64,000 nt of DNA from Antitrichia curtipendula (GCA_951230915.1 OX579640.1:7832981-7896980), one strand, 5' to 3'. Counted from the stretch's first letter, positions 44,601 to 57,469 are shown. Notes: a model not told the origin generated them from the sequence alone. Numbers and translations are program-made.

Positions 44601-45344
44601 ATCGTACCTCTTATCCATACCAATCATTTGTTCCGCATATGATGGAGCCTCCAACGAATCAACGGCTGGTAATTCAAAAATAACGTCGCCATTGAAATTC
44701 GGAGGAAGCACTGTAACCTTGTGTGTTGTAATTGTGTCGTAATCTATTTTAGACATAGCATTTCTACATCCCTTCCGTCCACGAAGTCCTTTCAAACAAT
44801 CAATTACCGATGCTACAGAAGCACTTTTGGTACTGGGAATCACAGTAACAGTCTGCTCTCCCAAATTAGAACTAGGGACTGGAATATCTGACGAGCGGTC
44901 CCATGCTTTCAAAGTTGGTTCCGTGTTCTCAATGTCAGAGTCATCGCTGAGAAGGGTTACTGTGAAGACACCAGGCTCAACTTTAGGAACCTTCATAGGT
45001 GGCGTCTGAAATGACGAAGAAGAAAAACGCGGATCAGGCACTAAGTCTGCGGATTCCGACCGATCAGAATTACTTACTCCATAGGCCCTATATTTCCCAG
45101 CTTTCAAGTGCCACAATCTATTCACGCCTTCCAAAATAGATACTTGACCGATAGTGTGAGTTAGGACTTTCGTCTCTACGTCAAATATTTCTTCATCGAT
45201 ATGCAGAGAGTCCGCATGTAAGTTAAATCTAATACCCAATCGAAAGGTGGACACCACAGCGACACCATCAAGGTCCAGTGGAAACAGTATAGGAACCCCA
45301 TCAGCGGCGCCATTCACGATCACCATATCTAGAAACTCTGACAT
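41674..45344 (-). pseudogene. Element B MULE/SWIM transposase with two nonsense codons
   Basis: Two exons, 45344-43251 and 43143-41674; the intron (43250-43144, GTAAGT...CAG) is conserved in Element D's copy. Start ATG 45344 matches D's start. About 1,190 residues. The N-terminal third has an acidic Ser/Asp patch. The catalytic core contains FKGFMADSAQANWNAVR then TCLFHW, the MULE pattern of a second catalytic Asp followed by C-x2-H. The C-terminal SWIM finger reads FTC...CKH, where D has CDC...CKH, so the first metal-binding Cys is lost. Nonsense codons at 42523 (TAG, Trp in D) and 42484 (TGA, Cys in D) cut off the C-terminal third. Likely inactive. Confidence 0.85.
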
Positions 45345-46973
45345 TGCAAAATGTTCCAATTCACAGCATGGACACAAACAATCTCACGATCACCATGTGA
45401 CGCTCTCTAACACGTAAACTACGAACTCATAGTCCAGGGAGGTACATGAAATAACACAGCAAGCAAATAAACTGAATCCTGCATACCGGACGATGCAGAG
45501 GATGATAATTTATCTATAATTCAATGAAACCAATATTAGGAACGCCTCATTATACAACTTTGGCGTTACGGCCGTCATTATATATAATGAAATTTATAAT
45601 TAATTTTTTACCTCACTAGAAGTAACAACGGAGTTGGTTAAGAGGATTTCGGCCGTCCTACAAAACTAAGAATATAGACTCCTCCAACGTTAACATGTAA
45701 GCACATCGTATGCAATAAAATATAACCGGAACATTTGTAATAAAGACCAAATTCTATGACAAGGCAACCTTCCGAAGAGGCATTGCGATTGGAAAATGGA
45801 TATCCCGCCCACTAATTAGGACGGTAGGCATTAACTTTTGTTCCTACAGTGATGGTACGAAGCTAATTAGGTAACAAAATACAATAAATGTCTGACAATA
45901 ATTAAATACAATGTCAACTTCCTCCAGCCAATCATTCAACAATCAGTTACTTCACAAGATGTATTTAAAGTGATAAACAAGGGAATCCTGACGGCTATGC
46001 GTCAAGATACACAGGCACGGAAGGAACATGAATTACTAATATCCAGCGTCATGAAGATGCATATTATGTGATACACTATATTATTTGCTACTAATAACAA
46101 AACTGTGACATTACCGTTTGAGATGAATACAGTTCGATCATTCGTATCAACAACGACCCAGGAGTATTTAACGTGTATGAGTAATCATTATATAACATTC
46201 TGAAATAACCCAACATTATTTGACTAAACGTGGGGGACCCTGAAGGCCATACCCTTTGAACAACTACTACTGTACATCAAAGGAATCTGGATCAGAAACA
46301 AACGTAACAGCATAAATGCCAATATCCATGAGTGTAATCGTGTTGAGTATGTTCGACACTGTCTATGCGTGTCCACCAGGGCTGATAAGGATTTCATCAC
46401 TGCTGTAAGAGACCATTACGTAGAACTTCATATTAGAATTTGAGAATACAGAAAATACTATTAAGTGACTCTATCAACTGATGATTAAGGCTACTAACAT
46501 TAATGAACTTGTAAACTCCCAACGTCATAATCGTTTTATAAATTATACTAATCGAATCACTGACACACTATCGACAAAATTTATCCCCCCAGACAGAAGG
46601 CACAAGATATATGGATTATCCATTACCTTAGGAAACAACGGATGGGGAATTTCATGACTGAGAAATATTGAAACACCGTCAGAGAAATCCAAGGTAAAGT
46701 CCATCCAAAGGACTAATGACGCACCAGTTCTCCCAGGAAGTCAAGGTCGGCAAGAAAGGATGGGGAGACCGAGAAGTGTGTGACGGCGGGGATCCAGCTG
46801 GCGTGTCGGAGACAACACGAGCGGTAAGGAACCGCAGGGAAGAGAAGGGCAGCGAGGAAGCCCGGATTGGCGCAGCGGTGCATTCCCTTGGACAAAATTG
46901 TTCTCTTTGCGTTTCTGATTTTCGACGTCGTTGGAGCGTGGACTATTTGAAGTTGGTTGTGAGCGAAGCAAAG
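45345..46973. promoter_or_regulatory. Divergent promoter region of Element B
   Basis: About 1.6 kb between the two divergent genes, AT-rich until about 46.7 kb and GC-richer before the methyltransferase start. No coding sequence supported. It must drive both genes. I cannot point to specific boxes. Confidence 0.45.
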
Positions 46974-49900
46974 ATGGATGGGGTTCACAACTTACGGCCA
47001 AGGGCGGGGAGGTCGAACGCAATCCCAGGACCTTCGGCAAACTCGGCACAAGCAATAGTGCGTCCGGAAGAAGCCTCTCCTCAGAACCAGGTAAGGGTTT
47101 TGAACACTCAACTTCTCATCCTGTCTCGAAAGCATGACTCAGTACGTGTTGCCCACGGCCGGAATGGCTGAATCCAGAGCCAGGTTTTATTAGGGTTTAA
47201 GGCAAGCCCAATCCGCTCCGCTCAAGGCAGTTGGTCACCTCAGCGAGCGGGGGCCAAACCTGCCAAGCGTGTTCATATTATTTTTTTGCTTTCGTCTGCG
47301 TGCTAGGGTCACATTCTTGTCAGCTTAATATTAGCGTTGCATGGCCTGGTCATGGCGGAGCTCGTCTCGGCCCCGAGAGATTTTCCAGGGTCACGGGGAC
47401 ATGCATAACTTCTTCTGATCGTTTTGGTTTCGGGACGGAGCTCAGTCCCTTTCGAGAACACCACCCGCTCCCCGTGACCATCTGGTCACCGCACCAGAGG
47501 TTGGACAAGCCAGACAGTCCCTTTTGCATATATTTTTTTTTTGTTTCTCCAGTTGGGTCTCACGTCACGTTCTCTTCAGTTTCGCATTCTCCTGCATGGC
47601 TTGGTCTCATGGGAGCTCATCTCGGCCCCAAGAGAAGTCCCAGGGTCACGGGGTCATGCATAACTTCTTGTGATCGTTCTGGTTTCGGGATGGAGCTCAG
47701 TCCCTTTCGGGAACACCACCCGCTCCGCTGTAACCATCTAAGCACCGCACCAGAGGTTGGACAAGCCAGACAGTCCCTTTTGCATATATTTTTTTTTGTT
47801 TCTCCAATTGGGTCTCAAGTCACGTTCTCTTCAGTTTCGCATTCTGTTGCATGGCTTGGTCGCGGCGGAGCTCGTCTCGGCCCCGAGAAAAGTCCCATGG
47901 TCACGGGGTCATGCATAACTTATTTCAGTCGTTTTTGTTCTCGTGACGGAGCTCAGTCCCTCTCGGGAAGACAACACGCGCCCTGTGACCATTTGGTCAC
48001 CGCACCACAGGCCGGACTAGCCAGCCAGTCCCTTTTGCATATATTTTATTTTTGTTTCTCCAGTTGGGTCTCACGTCACGTTCTCTTCAGTTTCGCATTC
48101 TCCTGCATGGCTTGGTCTCATGGGAGCTCATCTCGGCCCCAAGAGAAGTCCCAGGGTCACGGGGTCATGCATAACTTCTTTCGATCGTTCTGGTTTCGAG
48201 ACGGAGCTCAGTCCCTTTCGGGAACACCACCTACTCCCCGTGACCATCTGGTCACCGCACTAGAGGTTGGACAAGCCAGCCAGTCCCTTTTGGATATATT
48301 TTTTTTTTGTTTCTCCAGTTGGGTCTCACGTCACGTTCTCTTCAGTTTCGCATTCTGCTGCATGGCTTGGTCGCGGCGGAGCTCATCTCGGCCCCGAGAG
48401 AAGTCCTAGGGTCACGGGGTCATGCATAACTTATTTCAGTCGTTCTTGTTCTCATGACGGAGCTCAGTCCCTCTCGGGAAGACAACACGCGCCCTGTGAC
48501 CATTTGGTCACCGCACCACAGGCCGGACTAGCCAGCCAGTCCCTTTTGGATATATTTTATTTTTGTTTCTCCAGTTGGGTCTCACGTCACGTTCTCTTCA
48601 GTTTCGCATTCTCTTGCATGGCTTGGTCATGTGGGAGCTCGTCTCGGCCCCGAGAGAAGTCCCAGGGTCACGAGGTCATGCATAACTTCTTGTGATCGTT
48701 TTGGTTTCGGGACGGAACTCAGTCTTTCTCGAGGAAACCACCCGCTCCGCTGTGACCATCTGGTCACCGCAGCTGAGGCCGGACAAGCCAGCCAGTCCTT
48801 TTTGGATATATTTTTTTTTTTATTCTCCAGTTGGGTCTCACGTCACGTTCTCTTCAGTTTCGCATTCTGCTGCATGGCTTGGTCACGTGGGGTCTCGTCT
48901 CGGCCCCGAGAGAAGTCGATTGGTCACGGGGTCATGCATAACTTATTTCAGTCGTTCTTGTTCTCGTGACAGAGCTCAGTCCCTCTCGGGAAGACCACCT
49001 GCGCCCTGTGACCATTTGGTCACCGCACTAGAGGCTAGACAAACCAGCCAGTCCCTTTTGGATATATTTTTTTTTTGTTTCTCCAGTTGGGTCTCACGTC
49101 ACGTTCTCTTCAATTTCGCATTCTGCTGCATGGCTTGGTCACGGCGGAGCTCGTCTCGGCCCCGAGAGAAGTCTCATGGTCACGGGATCATGCATAACTT
49201 ATTTCGATCGTTCTTGTTCTCGTGACGGAGCTCAGTCCCTCTCGGGAAGACAACACGTGCCCTGTGACCATTTGGTCACCGCACTAGAGGTTGGACAAGC
49301 TAGACAGTCCCTTTTGGATATTTTTTTTTTGTTTCTGCAGTTGGGTCTCACGTCACGTTCTCTTCAGTTTCGCATTCTCCTGCATGGCTTGGTCATGGCG
49401 GAGCTCGTCTCGGCCCCGAGAAAAGTGCCATGGTCACGGGGTCATGCATAACTTATTTCGATCGTTCTGGTTTCGGGACGGAGCTCAGTCCCTTTCGAGA
49501 ACACCACCCGCTCCCCGTGACCATCTGGTCACCGCATCTGAGGCCAGACTAGCCAGCCAATCCCTTTTGGATATATTTTATTTTTGTTTCTCCAGTTGGG
49601 TCTCACGTCACGTTCTCTTCAATTTCGCATTCTGCTGCATGGCTTGGTCACGGCGGAGCTCGTCTTGGCCCCGAGAGAAGTCTCATGGTCACGGGATCAT
49701 GCATAACTTCTTTCGATCGTTGTGGTTTCGGGATGGAGCTCAGTCCCTCTCGGGAGGACAACACGCGCCCTGTGACCATTTGGTCACCGCACCAGAGGCC
49801 GGACTAGCCAGCGAGTCCTTTTTGGATATATTTTATTTTTGTTTCTCCAGTGGGGTCTCACAACACGTTCTCTTCAGTTTCGCATTCTGCTGCATGGCTT

Positions 49901-52900
49901 GGTCGCGGCGGAGCTCGTCTTGGCCCCGAGAGAAGTCCTAGGGTCACGGGGTCATGCATAACTTATTTCAGTCGTTCTTGTTCTCGTGACGGAGCTCAGT
50001 CCCTCTCGGGAAGACAACACGCGCCTTGTGACCATCTGGTCACCGCAGCTGAGGCCGGACAAGCCAGCCAGTCCCTTTTGGATATATATTTTTTTTTATT
50101 CTCCAGTTGGGTCTCACGTCACGTTCTCTTCAGTTTCGCATTCTGCTGCATGGCTTGGTCACGTGGGGTCTCGTCTCGGCCCCAAAAGAAGTCCCAGGGT
50201 CACGGGGTCATGCATAACTTATTTCAATCGTTCTTGTTTTCGTGACGGAGCTCAGTCCCTCTCGGGAAGACAACACGCGCCTTGTGACCATTTGGTCACC
50301 GCACTAGAGGCCAGACAAGCCAGCCAGTCCCTTTTGGATATTTTTTTTTTTGTTTCTCCAGTTGGGTCTCACGTCACGTTCTCTTCAATTTCGGATTCTG
50401 CTGCATGGCTTGGTCACGGCGGAGCTCGTCTCGGCCCTGAGAGAAGTCTCATGGTCACGGGATCATGCATAAGTTCTTTCGATTGTTCTGGTTTCGGGAC
50501 GGAGCTCAGTCCCTTTCGGGAAGACTACCCGCTCCCCGTGACCATCTGGTCACCGCACCAGAGGTTGGACAAGCTAGACAGTCCCTTTTGCATATATTTT
50601 TTTTTGTTTCTCCAGTTGGGTCTCATGTCATGTTCTCTTCAGTTTCGCATTCTGCTGCATGGCTTGGTCACGTGGGGTCTCGTCTCGGCCCCGAGAGAAG
50701 TCCCAAGGTCACGGGGTTATGCATAACTTCTTGTGATCGTTCTGGTTTCGGGACGGAGCTCAGTCCCTCTCGAGGAAACCACCCGCTCCGCTGTGACCAT
50801 CTGGTCACCGCACCAGAGGCTGGACTAGCCAGCCAATCCTTTTTGGATTTTGTTTTGTTTTGTTTCTCCAGTTGGGTCTCACGTCACGTTCTCTTCAGTT
50901 TCGCATTCTGCTGCATGGCTTGGTCACGGCGGAGCTCGTCTCGGCCCCGAGAGAAGTCCCAGGGTCACGGGGTCATGTATAACTTATTTCAATCGTTCTT
51001 GTTCTCGTGACGGAGCTCAGTCCCGTTCGGGAAGACAACATGCACCTTGTGACCATCTGGTCAAAGGGTCACGGGGTCATGCACATATTTCCTTGACTGG
51101 TATGCGTCCAACTGACGGAGCTAAGCCTTGATCGGGAGTTCTCACCCGATCCTCTGTGTTCTGGTGGTCACCGCACCAGGGAGCCGGCCATGCCTGCCAA
51201 GCATGTTCGCTTTTTGTTTTTTCCATTGGTCGATTTGTTATAGTCACGACCTCTTATATTCGGTCTTTCTATGCTGCTTGGCTTGATCACCGGGAACTTT
51301 ATGCTGGCCCCGAGAGGGGCTCTGGATGCATGTGCTCATGGGTCAAATATAGTATCATTTTATTCTTATGTCCGACATACGTGCTTGTTCTACACAGTTT
51401 TGTCCGTTTTTTTAACCGTGTACTAATTGTGTGGTCTTCTCTATTCTCTATATTGCTAGCAGGTGCGGGCTTCTGAAGATTTAATGCAAGAGGATACTGG
51501 ACCGGTTGGTGTTACAGTTGTCCATTCAGCCGGCGCAGAAGTTGGTGTCCCTGAGCTTCCTGAGGAGGTTCCCATGGCAGTGGTAAACCTTGACAATCTA
51601 TTACGTGACCTAGATCAAGCACTGGATGATATGTATAGGGATGGTCGCATGCCCCCTCCTGAGTCTACTTGTACTTCACTGGGATCCAATGATGTTGAGG
51701 TTCATGACTTCTGTACATGTAATCATCAAGATGATGAAGTTACCTCTGCAGTAGATGGAGACAAGGACATTTATATCTTGTGCTGTGGAAACTACAGATC
51801 CTTAGCAGAGAAATGCATATGTGGCATTTAGTTTGTTTTATTGGAGGGCCGTGGTTGAATCTCCTGGATTGTTCAATCCAGTAAGTTCATTCTCTTGAGG
51901 ATATAAACAAGGTTTATCATTGGCTCACACACCCATAAGTCTACCATTCATTGATTGGAGTAATATCAGTATTTATTAATTTTCTGTTTCATGTGTGTGG
52001 CTAATAGTGGAAGGAACCATATGATTGCTCCACCGACGAGGTCATCGAGGTTGACGAGCTGGAGGATGATAGAATTCAGGGAATTGAACCCCACTACATG
52101 GAAGATGACATTCGGCGATCCCAGACGATGGACACAGTTTCTATCATTTCCAGTCTGAGGCTCACTTTCTCTGATCAGTCTTGTATGAAGATACCTCTAT
52201 GTAGGATGGTTCCAATGCCAATGGTACGACCAACCCTGGAATGTGACCTTACATTGTTAGAGAATCAATTTAGTCGTGGATACGACAAAGGCGCAAGAGT
52301 ATTCTACGTCTCTACATCTAATGAGCAGGGACAATCAGCTGTATTTTCAGATGCTGAGAAAACTGAATGGGGACCACATTGGAATGCGGCGAATGACAAG
52401 TTCAACGTATTCTTGAAGTCGCAGACATCGTTGAAGCATTTGCTGGATTACAAGTTTTATGTCTGTGATGGTAATCACAGACAAATTGCTTGGATGAAGC
52501 ACATCCAGAGGCTTCACAGCACCGAGGCGGCTTGGCATGTCAGTGTTGATGCTATTGTCCTCGACACTAAGAATCGAATTGGAGTAGCTATGCAGGCAAT
52601 GCACGACATAAACAAGTAAGCGAGGTCATGCTGGGTTCATTCATGTGTTGGAGTTTCTATAATTTTGGTATTGATTCAATTCATTCATGTTTCTAGTGAT
52701 ATTTGATGTTCTTGTCATTCTCTGGTTCAGGCAGACGGAGAATTCTCATATTAAAACGAACCTCGTACATACCCTATATCGGGTCCAGAAGTACGGGGTC
52801 ATGGGACTTGAGAAATTCCATGAGCTCCTTAGTCCAGAAGAAGCACACACTTGTAGCCAAAATTCTCGCAAGACTTGGTACAGTATGCCGCTTGAGATCT

Positions 52901-55900
52901 TTACGTCGTTCATATTCAAGGTATGAAGTTCTGTCTATTTGATGATATTGCATGCTTTGTATGAGTGAAGGATCACTTCGTTGTACTCTAAAATGGTGCT
53001 ACCGTGTTGAGGTCCGAAATCGATTTTCTCTTTCTTCAGCAAGACATTGCGTCGGCTGCTGATGCCGCAGTCAGGAAGTATAACGAAGACACTCCACCTA
53101 GTAAAGCTACGAAGGAGGGAGTGGCAACGGCCATGCGAGTTTCCATTAAAGATTCTACGGAGAAGCTCTACAAGAAACTGTCAAAGATTGTTGCGGTTGC
53201 GAATTCCGCGCTTGGTTTTGAGTGGTTGAAGGAGGTATTTTGTCTTCCTTTATTCAATTATGTAAAGTCAGATGTTTCCATTTCGATTCTTCTCACTCTC
53301 TTTTCATTGACTGTCTGCAGATTGAGAGGCATTGGAGCTTATATTCGGTCCCCGAATTGACATTGGAGAAGTTACAAATGATTGCGACATGCAATACGAG
53401 TCCATCATTCAAAGTGAGGTGGCTGAAATGGATGAATTCCTCCGGCCCCTCACGAGAGGCACGTAGATTTCCGGCCAGACCAATCAACGAGGAGAGGTTA
53501 TTATAGTTTCTTGCAAAGGCATGTTGATATGCTGGGGTAAGCATTGGAATTGTCTTGTTTGGTGCTTTTTGAATAATCCATCTATTGTATTTCTTCAATG
53601 TGTAGGATATTTTGATGGTGCATGAGACCCTTAATATTTTGTCACATTATCCTGTGCCCAGATCGAGGACTCTGCTTCTAAAATGTTTGATGCAATCATT
53701 CGATCTGATAACATTTCTATCGATCTCACTGTCGCTATGGAGCCGAAGACTCTGTTAGAATATATCGAGAATTGGCGCATGAAGCTCTGGGAACATGCCT
53801 ACACGGGGGTGTTCAAGGGTGCTGATGCATACAAGAAGTCTGAGTCGTTCAAAGATTACAGAGGGTCTATTCTGGCTGTCAAGCGAGTTATATACCGGTA
53901 CAGTGTTTTTGCCCTTTCCTTGTTGGTCAGGTCATTGTGTATCGGACAGTATACTTTAATTGATTCACTTTATAAGTTCTGTCAATAGCCTTGAATTCAA
54001 AGTGGACCTCGGGCCCAATGGAAGACGGGCTAGCAGGCGTCATTGCACCCTCCACTTTTCCCTTCCTGATACTATGTGTTTTCGGGGTGATGTAGGTACT
54101 TCAAGTTTGAGTTGTACATCAAGAAGGCCATCTCCAAAGAAGATCTACCGCCGTTCCTTACGACATGGTTGGATCGCTCTTCTCCAGACTGCATGTTTTC
54201 TCCTATGCAGTTGAAGAATTGGACCAGTGCTCACCTGCAAGCCTGCCCGTGGTACCTTGAGTGCAACTTCGGCACTACTCCACCCGAAGAGGAAGCACTC
54301 TTTGACACTTTGAATGACACTGGGATTGTGGATCTAGAGTTCGATGAGTTCGCTGGTCTGGATCCCGATGCTCAAGCAAAGGCCATAAAACGACGAGATA
54401 TATTAGACAAGAAGAAACTGGAGAAGCTGGAGGAGGCTAAGAAGAAGGCCGAGGACAGCAAGATGAAGAGATTGGCCGCTCAGGCTGAGAAGGACCAGGA
54501 GAAGTCGAAGAAGAGAGGGACAAAGAGGAAAGCCTACACTCCGGATCCCCAACCTGCCACAAGTGCAGCTGACGTTAGGGAAGGGTCATCTGGCTTCTCC
54601 TTTACTCAAGAGAGACTTGTACATGGACTGACACCAACGGTTCAAACTCTTCCTGCCGTTCCAGACATTGATGAGTGCATACTGAACTTGTCAGTGGGTT
54701 CCTTACCTACAGATGAAAAGGCCTTCGATGACATCCTCGCCTTTCTAGACATGGTTAGTCATGTTAACATTTATTTGTTCGTGCATTATTAGAACATGGA
54801 TAGAATACATGTCAATTGAAGGTCTTTAGAACATGTTCGTTCTGGCAATGGTGTGATGCTCCAATTGCATGTTTAGATGAATTAACTGACACCTCTTTGT
54901 ACTCTGCAGCACTGTACTGATAAGGACAGGTACTTCGATGGTATATTGAGTACTCAAGAGGCAGTGGATCTCATCTTTGTGGATGTTCCTGAAGGTCTAC
55001 ATGTGCCGACTGTGTCTGCTCCGCCTGCCTCGATTCCCGACTGGAATGAGTTCAAGAAAGGGTTCCTAGTTCCCGTTTTTGACTTTGCGAAAGAGTACCT
55101 CCACGACAAGGGCGCCTTATTGGTGATGTATCCAGCGCCCTCCACTCGACACAAGAGTCACCTTCTCGGATGTTGCAAGACGTACAATTTTAGAATTCTT
55201 CTTACGTGGTTCGGCATGAACCACCTACATCTCACATCGCCAGTTGATCAAACCAAAACGGTAATTACATTTCTTTATTTTTATATTTTGTCAAATCTTG
55301 TGATTCTTTGATCTATTGTATGTTAACCTCTCCATTGTTTGCAGACCATGCGATTCTCAATCTCTCTTTTAGTGAAGGAGTCGGGACCCAAAACCGAATC
55401 GGAGTTTCCATTCCAGTTTGTTCCATCCCATCAAGAGGTGGGTGTGGATGTGGCTAGGGACGATATACTCCAGAATTTCTGCAACAAAGAAGATGTCACC
55501 ATGAATGGTTCCATTCCATGGAGAGGTCCTCGAGAGAAGGCGCGACAATTCATGCAAATGCTTGTCGAGGCGTTATCGGAACCAGGGGACGTCGTGGTAG
55601 ACTGCACAGCAGCGACAGGTAACAAATCTTCTCTAATTCATTGATTTTTTTAACCAAGACCAAACTGAAAGGGATTTTCAGAAGTAATTTTTTTTATTCG
55701 CATGGATGTTTTCAGGATCAAGCATTCAAGCATGCCGTGCATCGCGCCGGCACGTCTTGGCATTTGAGGAGGATAAGGAGATTTTTGACGCTCTGATTGC
55801 ACCGGTTCTACGCATGGATGGGTATTTTCGACCAGCACCGGCACAGAATATTCCAGAAATTCAGGATGTGGATGAAGAGGACATGGAGCCTGAGCATGTT

Positions 55901-56260
55901 GTGAAGACATCTCGATTCAGTAAGTAAGTTTAACTCGAAAATCTATTCTTTACATTGTCTATTCTCATTCCACTAAGCATTCAGTCTAATTATCTCTTCA
56001 TTCCATTATCCAGGCAAGCCAAGAAAGTGAGGTCTCTGACACATGTGCCGTTCTTTGGGAGGCCTGAGTTCTTTCCAAGCCCCCCTAAACCATTTAGGCT
56101 ACCTGTATATGCTGAGTCCAACGCTGGAGAGTTTATTGCCCTTGAGCTAAAGCCAAGCTCTCGAGCTCGGTGGGTAGATCCTCGTGTTCTAGACTTCGTG
56201 GATGACTGTGTTGTTGAGTCACAGTCAGAAACGTCAAACAGTGAGGGTAGTACAATATGA
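46974..56260 (+). pseudogene. Element B ParB-like / beta-class DNA methyltransferase-like gene
   Basis: Twelve exons with GT-AG borders: 46974-47090, 51463 to about 51883, 52008-52615, 52731-52920, 53040-53234, 53321 to about 53536, 53662-53897, 54096-54753, 54910-55260, 55345-55618, 55716-55923 and 56014-56260. All junctions checked keep the frame except around exons 2 and 6. Exon 3 encodes a ParB-like domain (IPLCRMVPMPMVRP, then VCDGNHRQIAW). Exon 8 is a Lys/Glu-rich linker. Exon 9 has DLIFVDVPEG at the motif IV position. Exons 10-11 have SIPWRG then VVDCTAATGSS...FEED (motif I). IV-X-I is the beta-class N6-adenine/N4-cytosine methyltransferase order, and ParB fused to such an enzyme is a known prokaryote/phage design. 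Exon 6 has TAG at 53503 and TGA at 53524, and exon 2 hits TAG at 51829, so this copy may be broken or use alternative splice sites. Confidence 0.78.
47270..51345. repeat. Satellite array, about 15 units of 255 bp, in intron 1
   Basis: The landmark ATGCATAACTT recurs at about 47401, 47656, 47911, 48167, 48421, 48678, 48933, 49190, 49443, 49699, 49953, 50209, 50465, 50720 and 50975, a period of 255-256 bp. Two unit subtypes are interleaved irregularly: GATCGTTCTGGTTTCGGGAC and CAGTCGTTCTTGTTCTCGTG. Diverged units flank the uniform core (about 47170-47390 and 51070-51345), as expected of an array homogenised from within. Because 255 is 85 codons, several frames stay open; I take these as artefacts. 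The array fills the 4.4-kb first intron of the methyltransferase gene. Confidence 0.92.
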
Positions 56261-57199
56261 GATCTCTCTATATCCTAAACTTCCAAACCCTACTTTTATA
56301 TCTTCTGTATATGCTTATGTCCCTAAATCGGGAATTATTTTCTCTACATTGTTGCCGGTCCTATATTTATTTTTGCTGAATGCATTGTCTACTTTTTGCC
56401 ATCTTCCTGCGATATTGTGCTTGTCGTATCATCCCTTGTCCTTCGTATTACATATCATTCTCTTGATGTGCCCTTCGAGGACCGTAATGTTTCCATTTTT
56501 ATTACTGTGTCTAGAACTTACTTATATTCAAATCATATATATAATTTCGTTAACCGCGTATTGAACTTGGTATTTGTGTTTTGGTACCTCTGAACCTGAT
56601 AGTCCCGTGTTGCATGAGCCCTAAACCCTAAACGCATCTCTTGGTGTCGAGACGGGACTATATTAATTTTATTCATTCATTAAACCACGTGTTTGATTTC
56701 ATAAAATACTTATCATTGTGAACTATATTTCCCAAAAATTTGTCATACTTGTTCGAAGAAGCCAATACTCCCGAAGTCTTCTTGGGCCGAAGACATGGAC
56801 CTTGAAGACCTCTTGCCCATGCACATGCCTTGGGTTGGACTGTCCGTTCCGCATTTGTCTTCCTTTGCGTAATCTGCCACTCTTTTTTGTCTTCGGTTGT
56901 ACACATTAGTTTAGGATTTGAAATTGCATTGTTATCCAAGCATTAATGTTAGAGGATTATTTTGTCCAGATTATCTCGCGGAGCTTTTTACACTGCGAAA
57001 TACGAACACCCCCTCCGTGTCAGTCGTCGTGCACTTCTTTCAGCCATGTCGTGTAATTGTCTACTAACCACTTTGAAGTACTACACTATATACTCGACTA
57101 ATCACAACATGTAGAGGCTTTGTTTTCCAAAAACCGCACATGCTACAAAATTGCCTTCGCCAGCTATTGTCACATTCTAAATGAACTAGGATACGAGTT
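56261..57199. other. Element B 3' flank of the methyltransferase gene
   Basis: About 0.9 kb without a supported gene. It holds a CCCTAAACCCTAAACG telomere-like word pair at about 56617-56633. Confidence 0.45.
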
Positions 57200-57390
57200 C
57201 TTCATCAGTTTGCATCCAATTTTTTATCCACTTTTTCATCTACTTTTTCATCCATTTTTTCATTTAATTTATCATCCACTTTTCATCCACTTTTCATCCA
57301 CTTTTCATCCACTTTTCATCACCTTTTCATCCACTTTTCATCACCTTTTCATCCACTTTTCATCCACTTTTCATCCAATAGCATCAAGTC
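57200..57390. repeat. Element B right subterminal repeats
   Basis: About ten copies of CATCCACTTTT, the inverse of the left-end GATGAAAAGTGG words. The regular 11-bp stretch at about 57270-57375 is the purest part. Confidence 0.85.
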
Positions 57391-57469
57391 CTCCCTCAAT
57401 TTTTTCCCAAACTTTAATCTATTTTCAAATTTCTCACTTTCCAAAAATTATATTATAGTTCTAATATTG

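Noticed and set aside
47231..51131. Several long plus-strand frames (up to 392 codons) rich in SWVSRHVLFSF-like words
   Set aside because: They tile the 255-bp satellite. The period is 85 codons, so any frame free of stops in one unit stays open, and all three frames give such products. They also lie in the intron between exons 1 and 2 of the methyltransferase gene.
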